The translations under genes and the position numbers were made by a program. 36,030 nucleotides of DNA, taken from assembly GCA_037447655.1 (NCBI GenBank), contig JBBHKE010000716.1, positions 128,798 to 164,827 of the forward strand. The letters are read 5' to 3'. This DNA is from Zygnema cylindricum (Eukaryota; Streptophyta; Zygnematophyceae; Zygnematales; Zygnemataceae). The notes below the pieces were generated by a model. It worked only from the letters and a program-made list of their open reading frames with translations, was not told the origin of the DNA and searched no databases. Below are positions 1-8,173 of the stretch, one piece after another (position 1 is the stretch's first letter; the number at the start of each line of letters is the position of its first letter).

Positions 1-5
1 GTCTC
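1..5 (-). CDS. RPN3: RPN3 exon 6, first 5 nt
   Basis: GTGGTTTGCAG|GAGAC at the window edge gives Glu then Thr (AC-), the residues expected after GQ in RPN3. The rest of the exon lies outside the window. Confidence 0.6.
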
Positions 6-3000
6 CTGCAAACCACAGGAAAACCAAAAAAAATGTCAAAAGAGAAATTACTACGTGCACAATTTGTCCACTAACATTATAAAACAAGAAAAAAGATTAA
101 CTAATGGCACATTCTATGCAGATCCCAACTAGATACGCAAATCAAATGTCATAATTACACTGCCTATTTGAGTCATACAAACTCATAGAGAAAACCAAAC
201 CAACCGAAAAAGCCCATAAAATCAAATCAGCAGTGAGGACCTGGGTAAAGAAAAATAGTCTTTCATGGTACAAAAACAGCTCATCATAAAACCAACCACC
301 GGATATTTCAGAATAAGGATGGCCTAATAGAAACCGGATAACAAAGCCACATATACAAGACTTGCAAAACAAAAACAGGTCTTCCTTATCGGGGCAGGAA
401 TTGACCTGTCCAATTTCGTCATGCCGTAAGGTCGCTGTTCGATTCAAAGCCAGTAGAGTGCTTCACACCACAAAAGAAAACAGGGAAAAAGAAAAGTTGA
501 TCAGTGAAGCCCTATTAAACTTACTCCAGTACTACACCATGAATTGCTATTAGCAACAATAACACAGATTCAGCACCAGTTTTTTTTGGCACCTGAACAT
601 AAAAAAGCGTTAAAAATACAAATTGGTTTTTCTCTTAACGCTAATTTGGTAAGCAATTGAAAATCATCCACGTCTCCTAGACCTAAATTAGAATGAATAA
701 CACTACAAAAAACCCCACAATATAGAATTCTTAGCTCTTATCGCGATTCATGGTTTACTTGACAACATAGCCTCGAACTACTAAGAAAAATGCAGTGGAG
801 TATAATCTTGTATATAGCACAACAATAGCAAAAGGAGTTTTTTCTTTTTTTAGCGCCAAAACAGACGACCGAGACTTTGCCACAGGCACAGGGATATCTC
901 ACACTTACAACCATCATAAACCAGTTATTCCGTGAATTTAAGATTTAGACATCTTTTAACAAAGGGTGCTTCAAACTAAAATTCCGGCTAGAAGAGGTAA
1001 CTCTATCTGCGAATGACAAAGAAAGAAAGCTGACTCTTCTGAACAAAGGGTACATCAAATCAAAGCAAGAAGTGGCTAGAAGAAGAGGAAGATAAAGATG
1101 AAGAAGGAGAAAGAAGAAAAAGAAGAAGAAGGTGAAGACGAAGAAGGAGAAAGAAGAACAAAAAGAAGAAGAAGAAGAAGAAGCAGAAGGAGAGGAAGAA
1201 GAAGAAGTGGTGTATACCTGCGAATTTCTGCAAGTGAATTTGTACGCTCATAAGCTAGAGAGTAATAAAAATAGAGCCGTGAAGCCAAAAGATCCAGTGT
1301 TCTTCTATTGAACTTCTGCAATTGTTTCACTGCTCCTGAAGCACATTCTTTTGCCTGGTTTGTTCAAAACACATTAAAAACAAACTAATCAAAACCCATT
1401 AAACAAACAACCAATGAGAATCCACAAGTGAAAAGAATGGTTTTGTTCCAAAAAATTAAACAAACCAACCAAAACCCATCAAAGAAAGTCTTAATGAGAA
1501 ATTGACAAGCCTAGGCACAATGGACCTGAGAAAGGATGGACGAGGAACAAGGCCAAACCTCATAAAAGAGAAAGAGAAAGTGAAGGCAAGAAGGAGAGAT
1601 GGAAAGAGAGGGACATCGTTTCCATTCACACATTACTACTACACCGCGAATCGTAATTAGAGTAAAGAAAAAATTAGAGTATATTCTAATTTGTGTGATA
1701 GACCCTTTTCAAAAAAAAAATACTCTAATTTATCCAATAACTCTAATTAATCCGCGCTAAATATCTTTACTAAATTAGGTAGACGTACAGAATCTGACAA
1801 AACGTACAGATTTACGTCATTATGACGTTTGCACAACGCGGTTTGTGAAAACGCAGTTACATGATAACGGCCTGTATTAAATCATTTTTTGTACTTTTTT
1901 AGTTAATAAAGTACTAATCTAGTTAATAAAGTACAGTTTTGCACAGTCAAACACCAACGGTACGCCACACTATTTCGAACGGCACTATACTAGAATAATT
2001 AAACGCTAATTAAACCTTACCTTAAATAGTATAATGAAAAAATTAGAATCATTTACTCTATTTAACGTGATAGAGTTGAAAACGGTCCTTCCATTCGATT
2101 CTTCCTTCCATCCATTCCATCCTTTCCCCCCCCCATCTCTCTCCACTCTCTTTCCCCCTCTGTCTCCCCCTCTTTCTCCCACTCTCTCTCTCCCTCTTTC
2201 TCCCTCTCCCTCACCCCTTTCTCCCTCTCTCTCCCTCTTTCTCCCTCTCCCTCACCCCTTCTGCCTCTCTCTCCCTCTCCCTCACCCCTTTCTCCCTCTC
2301 TCTCCCCCATTTGTCCCAACAACTCCTACATCTTCCAATAGCTTCTTGTCGATGAGATAGATAAGCACCATCAGCTGCACCAACACTCCGTCTTCCTCTC
2401 ACTCCCTCCCTCCCTCCCTCCCTCTCCCCCCCTCTCTCCCTCTCTCCGTCTCCCTCCCACTCTCCCTCCCTCCCGTCTCTCCCCCTCTCTCTCCCCCCCT
2501 CTTACCTCTTCCAATCGCTTCTTGTCGATGAGATAGATGAGCACCATGAGCTGCACGAAACACTCGGTCTCTGGCAAAGCTCCGGCTTTATGGTGGAGGC
2601 GTCCATCTGACGAGGCTGACACTCCTCCATCCACATCCATCTCACCCGACTCCTGAAACCCACACCGTTTGCAACACACACTTTTAGCTATAATAACCTT
2701 CAAATCCTTTTTCTTGTAAATTTAATGACCTATATCAAAAAAATTGAGAAGAACAACAAATTTACTCTTCAAGGTTAGCAAAAAGTAGAAAGGTTGTTGT
2801 GATGAAAGCTGCAAATCATTAAGGCATGTTGTAAACCTGAAATCAAGTTCTTAAAACAATCTGACGAGATAAAACCAGTGGTCCCAGAGTTATTCTTAAA
2901 TTTGGGACCAAATTACCATAAAACTGTCATACTCTACTTTTACTGCTTGTCCACCAACGAAATTTTGTAAATATAGCTGGACTGACAAGTAAGAAATTGA

Positions 3001-5629
3001 TAATGAGAATAGATGCAAGGGATTGCTGAATGCATGTGAACATATCATGAAAAAAAAAAAAATTATGCATAGAGCTCCTCAAGTTTTTTCGACATCAAGA
3101 TTCATTGCTGAGATTATTTCCTTTATATCACATACAAATATAATACGTCCCTTTGATAATATTTTACAACCTCGATCAACTTGAGCCTTCCTTTGTCCAA
3201 AACTTTGCTTTACATCAGCTTTTAAGTTGAATCAAATTTCAATAACTTTATGTCACCCTATAGTCCCCATCTTCCAAGTTACTACCAACGAAGCCCTGAC
3301 TCGCTGGGAAACATAAACCACTAGTTGATTGTCATGGCATGGGTGAATGAAAAATACATATGGCAGGAGCTGATGGAAAACCGACAACGGCAGTCCTAAA
3401 GGGTTTTTTTAAAATAGGTATGTTCATAGGTTGACTCTGTTTCATTAACATTGGTGATAACGAAAAAGGAAAACAAGGGGGAAAACAAGGGAAAACGAGA
3501 TCCAAGACAACAGTTCATAACCAAAAAGATATAAAGGTACATATATGTCAGCGACAATTATGCAAGATCTACTACCAATTTCTTGCATACTGAGCTGCAT
3601 ATCAACACCAGAAAGTCGGTTTTCTGGAGACACAATACAAGCTATTAATATTCCCCATTCATCAAACACAAGCTCATAAATACTTTGGTTTCTCGAACAC
3701 AAGATAAGTATTCACTGACCTCTGCGAGATATTTCAGCAATCGTGTTCGACTTTCAGAGTCGGGAGATAGTGAAAAAGTGACAAAGTTGGTAAGAGTAGC
3801 CGCAGTTAATTTCCGTCTGAGAGCCATCAGAAGCCGTATGGCACGGGCCATTAACCGAATCTCTTTTTGAGACACAGCTCTCTCAATCAAAGAGACAATG
3901 CTGTTCAATTCTGCAACAACAATAAATAAAAAGAAACATACTCAATCTTATGGCAATGATTTGCTTACAAAATAAAATTTGTTTGGAAAATAAAAATTCA
4001 CTTATGAGCACAAAGAAACAATGATGTACAATTCTGCGATACAGTAAATAAATAAACAGTCTGAATCGGATCGCAGTTATTTGTTTGAAAAATAGAATTT
4101 TAACTTTCTCAAGTTTGTTCTTTGGGGCGGTTTTTTTAATATGTGACCATCAAAGAAACAATGTTGTTCAATTCTGTAATACAACAAAGAGGCATTAGCA
4201 ATCGGATAGCAATGATCTGTTTGCCTAATGAAAATTCAAGTAGTTATCAAGTTTGTTTTCGATTCTGCAATAGAACAAAGAAACATACTCAATAAAATTG
4301 CAAATATTTCTTTGAGAAATAAAATTCAATACAGAAAAAAAAACAATTGGTTTTCAAGTCTGTGATATTGTCCTCCGAAGCGTTCTTACGTTTTTGCCCT
4401 TAAGATATTTGTAACGGCATAACGGTCATAGGGATAACTACGAATCATGCAATCTTTTTTGAAATGGAGGGAGAGGAGTAGAGGGGAAGGGGCGGGAGGG
4501 GAAAGAGAGAGGAGAGACTGAGAAGGGAAGGATGGAGAGACAGAAAAGAGCAGGGGAGAAACAGAGAGGGGCAGGGAGAGGTGGAGATCTTAAGCCACTG
4601 AAGGAAAAACCTAAAATTCTCGTACCAAATGCTGTCACAAGTATTACTCATCAGTGTTCAGTATTTTCCCATGTTTTTGAAAAATGTGTCAAAACCAGCA
4701 ATGTGTCGCAAACAAGAAACAAAAAAAAAAAACAAAACAAAAAAAAACAGACAAAAAACATCCACTTTCAAAGAATCAAAACAGTACTTACCAGAAAACA
4801 CTGCATCCAGGGAATTTTTCGGAGATGTCTTATTGTCAATCATTCAATGAATCTCTCATTCATTACTTCTAGTCATTCATTCATTCGTTTATTCACTCAA
4901 TCATACCTTGAGTGATTTATGCAATTTTCGGAATCTTTTTTACATATTTCATTAATAAAACTACTTCCATAAACTTCTATTCATATTATGTATCTTAGTA
5001 CAACATAAGAAAATCGCTGTTATCTATTATGGTATGGACAAGTTTAACAAATTTAAATATTTCCAATTATGTTGAAAAACTCAATCACTGTATTGACTAG
5101 TATTTACATACAGGATATCTGCAATTATTTGATAATGTTTCAATAACAGCAATATTTTTCTTTATGTAATATTTACCAGAAATCGTTGCATCGGAGAGAC
5201 ATCTTTGGAATGTTTACACACTAAATATCAGCAATTACCTAATATTAATTTTATTTTTTTATGCCTCTGTATTATAGCTACAAATACATGCTGAATAGTT
5301 GCAACGAACTGATGATTTTTCCAGTGACAATAATGCCTTTCTGTATGCGTAGTATTTACCAGAAAGCACTGCATCCGGAGATGGTTTAAGATGCCTCTGG
5401 AATAAAAACATATCAAACATATGCAATTAATTTTTAATAACTTCAATCACATTAAATATCTGAATTTAAATAACAATGTTTTCAATTACATAATCTTTTT
5501 TTGTGCATGGCACTCACCAGAAAGCAGCGTATCCGGAGATGATTTGACAGACGCCTTTGGAGCTTCCTTCTGCGCTTCTGAAATTTGATTTGCAGTTTGT
5601 GAATCTGCCATCTCCACTTCCTTCGTCAT
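1..5629 (-). CDS. RPN3: 26S proteasome lid subunit RPN3 (PSMD3), 5' part, gene continues off the left edge
   Basis: Non-ATPase subunit of the 19S regulatory particle; a PCI/TPR scaffold protein of the proteasome lid. Coding exons on the minus strand: 5629-5518, 3910-3720, 2652-2506, 1354-1218, 460-406 and 5-1 (partial), about 215 codons of a family usually near 490. All junctions obey GT/AG and the phases close (1, 0, 0, 2, 0). Family-typical stretches seen: MARAIRLLMALRRKL (exon 2), QLMVLIYLIDKK (exon 3), NRRTLDLLASRLYFYYS and LAEIR (exon 4), TATLRHDEIGQ (exon 5), then GAGAC starting exon 6, which fits the conserved E-T that follows GQ. The start ATG precedes TKEVEMAD, like the plant N terminus. 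The C-terminal PCI domain lies outside the window. No stop or frameshift is seen, so the gene looks intact. Introns are 1607, 1067, 1151, 757 and 400 bp. Recognition is from remembered family sequence, not a search. Confidence 0.93.
406..460 (-). CDS. RPN3: RPN3 exon 5 (55 nt)
   Basis: Short exon: one base completes a Ser codon, then TLLALNRTATLRHDEIGQ. Acceptor GGTGTGAAG|C after a clear pyrimidine tract; donor GGACAG|GTCAAT, a weak match to consensus. The residues join exon 4 (LAEIR) to exon 6 (ET) exactly as the family requires. Confidence 0.88.
959..1206. repeat. Degenerate 83-bp tandem units and GAA-rich microsatellite in RPN3 intron 4
   Basis: AACAAAGGGT...GGCTAGAAGA units begin at 959 and 1042. 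The second leads into a GAA/GGA-rich stretch (1075-1206) that ends at the exon 4 donor. The first unit contains TCTGCGAATGAC, resembling the exon 4 end CCTGCGAATTTC, so it may be another boundary copy; the match is weak. Confidence 0.55.
1218..1354 (-). CDS. RPN3: RPN3 exon 4
   Basis: 137 nt, acceptor AACCAG|GCAAAAG, donor CGCAG|GTATAC (phase 2). Encodes AKECASGAVKQLQKF followed by NRRTLDLLASRLYFYYSLAY and ERTNSLAEIR. This is the most diagnostic RPN3 block in the window. A GAA-rich microsatellite (about 1075-1206) begins a few bases after the donor in the transcribed direction. Confidence 0.92.
1356..1490. repeat. Two-copy tandem repeat at the RPN3 exon 4 acceptor, intron side
   Basis: GGTTTGTTCAAAACACATTA at 1357 and GGTTTTGTTCCAAAAAATTA at 1439 start two similar AC-rich units (CAAACTAATCAAAACCCATT versus CAAACCAACCAAAACCCATC), offset about 83 bp. 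Only the copy at 1354 is used as the exon acceptor. Confidence 0.6.
1637..2020. repeat. Dispersed repeat copy (CGCGAATCG...TTAG end) inside RPN3 intron 3
   Basis: Begins CTACACCGCGAATCGTAATT and ends near CGGTACGCCACACTATTTCG. The same order of motifs recurs at 11611-12010 (CTACAGCGCGAATCGTTATT ... CGTATACCACACTATTTATA), with ATTCTAATTT, ATTTACGT, TTCATTTTTTGTA-like and GTACAG motifs between. Old, diverged, non-coding mobile element. Confidence 0.55.
2110..2515. repeat. CT/CCCT-rich simple sequence in RPN3 intron 3
   Basis: Almost pure pyrimidine on the + strand (TCTCCCTC and CCCT units), interrupted only by the exon 3 copy. The RPN3 transcript is therefore GA-rich here. Open frames through it are compositional, not genes. 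Confidence 0.9.
2327..2395 (-). repeat. Partial copy of RPN3 exon 3 end with donor-like GT
   Basis: About 69 bp nearly identical to the true exon 3 end at 2503-2575 (offset about 177 bp). It still encodes QLMVLIYLIDKK in the same sense and ends GGAAGAT|GTAGGA, beside the true GGAAGAG|GTAAGA. Pyrimidine-rich simple sequence (+ strand) separates the two. It could be a decoy or alternative exon end. Confidence 0.85.
2506..2652 (-). CDS. RPN3: RPN3 exon 3
   Basis: 147 nt, phase 0 at both ends, acceptor GGTTTCAG|GAGTCG, donor GAAGAG|GTAAGA. Encodes ESGEMDVDGG... then LPETECFVQLMVLIYLIDKK and RLEE. The acidic EMDVD segment and the following hydrophobic helix match plant RPN3. A partial copy of its 3' half lies in intron 3 at 2327-2395. 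Confidence 0.9.
3720..3910 (-). CDS. RPN3: RPN3 exon 2
   Basis: 191 nt, acceptor TTGTTGCAG|AATTGAAC, donor GCAGAG|GTCAGT. Encodes 63 residues after the split codon, LNSIVSLIER through LLKYLAE, with the conserved helix ARAIRLLMALRRKL. Reading past the donor gives non-conserved sequence, which supports the boundary. Confidence 0.88.
4009..4370 (-). repeat. Three degenerate copies of the acceptor/exon 2 junction in RPN3 intron 1
   Basis: The exon 2 start and its acceptor (3885-3960) are echoed at about 4009-4090, 4149-4220 and 4255-4320. On the minus strand the copies keep AG before an exon-like start: CGCAG|AATTGTACATC, TTACAG|AATTGAACAAC and TTGCAG|AATCG. Flanking intron motifs (AATAAA...AAGAAACATACTC and ATGGCAATGATTTG relatives) recur too. 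Unit spacings are about 123, 140 and 91 bp. Confidence 0.75.
4786..5400 (-). repeat. Three degenerate copies of the RPN3 exon 1/donor junction in intron 1
   Basis: The true junction (about 5511-5572) is echoed at 5351-5400, 5169-5210 and 4786-4835. Each copy reads, on the minus strand, a relative of GGAG/GATGCAGTGCTTTCTG followed by GT: GTAAAT, GTAAAT and GTAAGT. The last is a perfect consensus donor. Spacing is about 160, 182 and 383 bp. AT-rich intron sequence beyond the donor is also shared, so whole units were duplicated and then diverged. Confidence 0.75.
5518..5629 (-). CDS. RPN3: RPN3 exon 1 (start codon exon)
   Basis: 112 coding nt: ATG at 5629-5627, then TKEVEMADSQTANQISEAQK and on to SSPDTLLS plus one base of the next codon. 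Donor TTTCTG|GTGAGT. The residue that spans the junction is Glu (G+AA). The Lys/Glu/Ser-rich N terminus is typical of plant RPN3 before the helical repeats. Degenerate copies of this exon's 3' end and donor occur downstream in intron 1. Confidence 0.85.
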
Positions 5630-6597
5630 TTTCCTGTTCCTCGAAACCTAAGGATTCCTTAGAAGCTTGGAGAGTTTCTTGCAGCAACCAGCTTGCTCAA
5701 AATTTAGGGCAAGACAAGTACAGAAATCAGTTAACGTTTCGCTTTGATGTTTTCAACACGGTACGAAACCGTACATTATATAAAACAGTACAGTACACCG
5801 TCTACTGCTGTTAGCGTTAAATTGTTAATGTTTATTTCCCCACTTTAAAACATATTTTCTTCGTGCACACACGTCGGATTCTCAGTGGCAGGCCGACAAT
5901 CGCAAGTAAAAAATGTTACCTTGCAATCGCAGCCGTCAGATCAACAGTGAGTGTGCACGGGGAGCAGATGTTTCTGAACCGTACGGTGAATTTGCGTTGC
6001 TTTTATTTGTAAGCAAAGCTTCCAATCGGTCGGGTACAATATTTAGTGAAGCATATCGTATTGGACTAACCGCTCGCCGATGTGTCAAAGCAATTTTTAA
6101 ACCGATATATGGCAGAATATCCCGATTTTCTATTTTATCCGCTCTGCCGCTACTGGCGTGCCCACGAAATATCGCCAGCGTCTCGGGTATGCCGATAACA
6201 TACAAAGAAGCCGATACAGAAAATTTTTAGGGCTTTGAGGGAGTGAGGGAAGAAGAAGGGAGAAGAAGGGAGGGAGAGAAAGGAGAGAGACGGTAGGGGG
6301 TTAGAAAGGAGGAAGGGCAAGGTAGAAGAGAGAAAGAGGGAAGGGGAGAGGAAGTGAGAAAAGGAGGGAGAAAGGGGAGAGAGTTGATCACTCTCAACCT
6401 CCCTCTCTCTCCTTCCATCCCCTTCGCTATCCCCTTCCCTCTCTCGCTCCCTCTCCCCCTCCCTCTCCTTGAACCATCATTCTATTTTTTATCTATTTGG
6501 TTAAAAAATTAATACAAATCTAATTTAAAAAAACATTTGGCGCCTCTTACCAAATACATCAGAAATCTTTTTGCCTACCATCAACAGGTGACACTCC
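5630..6597. other. Region upstream of RPN3, with transposon-end similarity
   Basis: Presumed RPN3 5' UTR and promoter on the minus strand; no convincing TATA box was identified. GTACAGTACACCGTCTACTG at about 5787 matches the terminal inverted repeat of the element at 23487-23709, and a shared GTGCACGG/GAGCA motif follows near 5954. From 6230 to 6470 there are GGGAGAAGG- and CCCTCTCC-type purine and pyrimidine tracts. The open frames at 5913-6230 (both strands) have no recognisable family and I do not call them genes. Confidence 0.5.
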
Positions 6598-7090
6598 TCA
6601 GACTTTTGACATTCCATTCAACCAATTTCCCATATATACGACGTTCATAGAAAAACCCTCGACATCTTTCTTCCGAGCTACGACGATAAACGCATCAAAC
6701 ATGGAGTTTGACTTGTAAATAAGGTATCTTTCCTCTGACTCGGGGCACCGTTTTTTTACCATGTCCCATTTGGTTTTTGATAAACGGTGCTTCAATTTCA
6801 AGAAAGAACGACCATCCTCGCAATCTAAATACGTCTTGCAAGCCAAATGTCGACCAGAGTCACTCACGAAGAAAGCAAATGCATCTCTCTTCCATACAAC
6901 CGCCTATTTCAATAGACCATTTTCGAACTTTGTCACAAGTACCAAATTCCCACTCAAAGACTTTCGACCCATGATGGTCATAGCGTGTATCCTCAGTGAA
7001 AGCCGATTACTCGTCTACAATAGTCGATATTTGTCTCATGAAATACCACTTGCGCCAGATGGAGACAATTCACCCAATGATGCCAACTAA
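6598..7090 (-). pseudogene. Decayed coding-like stretch, unrecognised protein
   Basis: On the minus strand a 90-codon frame (VSDSGRHLACKTYLDCEDGR... to NWLNGMSKV, then TGA) is preceded in another frame by residues such as TRYDHHGSKVFEWEFGTCDK, and before that WHHWVNCLHLAQVVFHETNI. The three pieces read on end to end with +1/-1 shifts, as expected of a pseudogene. The residues (Trp, Cys, His, charged) look protein-like, not repetitive. I do not recognise the family. The + strand frame over the same bases (6761-7090) is the alternative reading. Low confidence. Confidence 0.3.
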
Positions 7091-7962
7091 GTGTAGGAAA
7101 TGCAGTCGAGTGAGGAGGTGGAGATGAGAAGAGTCTTCGATAATTAGTCTGTACGACTATGCGTCAAAGGCATCTACAAAGGCATGTGACTTGTTTAATA
7201 GAAATCGCAAATGGTGTCTTTAACAAAAGGTGGACAACGAGAAGGAAACAGGAAAAATAGAAAGTGTGTGGCTTTTGAGGGTGGGAGAAACTTATATGTA
7301 TACGCTTGGTAGGGGTATGAGAATAAAAAAATGATGCATCTCCCCACCCTAATATGCGAGGAAGAATTTGTTAGTGTGTAACGACACGTCACAAACCCGT
7401 GACCTAAGTCTAACAAAGGAGAGTGAGGCTCCAAGAGAAGACGAAATTTTTTGCAATGTTGTTATTCCGTGAGTTTGAGGTCGGTAGTGTTGCATGTTAT
7501 AAAATGAATATGATTGTCGTGTTTTGTAGTAGTAATAGTAGTAGTGTGGGCTTGTTTAAACCTCATGTTTGAACGTTTTTACGCATTTTAACCGTCATTG
7601 ATGACTTTTACTCCTTAACTTCAATTTGAGGCTAAGTGACAAAAAGTACAAAAAGTACCAAAGAGTAGAGAGAGTAACGAAGATTTCAAAACTACATGTT
7701 TGCTGATTCTTTACTACAAAGGCTTACCTTTGGAAAAAAAGAAAAATCTCTTCCTTGTAACCAAAATTTGAAATCATTTTTTTTGACAAAATTAAGTCGA
7801 AGTGAAAAACGGAAATCAATCTTCTGAACCGAGATTCACTCGTTGCTAAATTGACTATGACGAATGTAAAGGATGACTCTTTTTTTTCATGATACATTTT
7901 ATATACAGACAACTCTATCGAGGAGAAAAAAAGAAAAAAAAAAAGGTAAAGGAAAAAAGATA
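7091..7962. other. Spacer downstream of MED4
   Basis: No gene supported. The right end (about 7700-7962) should include the MED4 3' UTR; on the minus strand it is T-rich right after the stop codon. No clear polyadenylation signal was assigned. Confidence 0.4.
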
Positions 7963-8028
7963 TCAATCCTCATCGGAAGATCCACTGTAATCGCTTTCCG
8001 AATCTTCGAGATCAGGGTTAAGATCAAG
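7963..8028 (-). CDS. MED4: MED4 exon 3 (66 nt, C terminus)
   Basis: Acceptor CTTTTGCAG|CTTGATCTT, encoding LDLNPDLEDSESDYSGSSDE then D and TGA (7965-7963). Joined to exon 2 this gives the acidic, Ser/Asp-rich C terminus known from plant MED4, so the tiny exon is well supported although too short to find by length. Confidence 0.88.
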   Translation of the reverse strand, partial: LDLNPDLEDSESDYSGSSDED

Positions 8029-8037
8029 CTGCAAAAG

Positions 8038-8117
<80 letters not shown>

Positions 8118-8120
8118 AAG

Positions 8121-8173
<53 letters not shown>

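Noticed and set aside
487-552. A + strand frame reading EALLNLLQYYTMNCY resembles the RPN3 segment expected after exon 5
   Set aside because: It is on the strand opposite to RPN3. The minus-strand acceptor at position 6 followed by GAGAC gives the correct continuation. Treated as chance.
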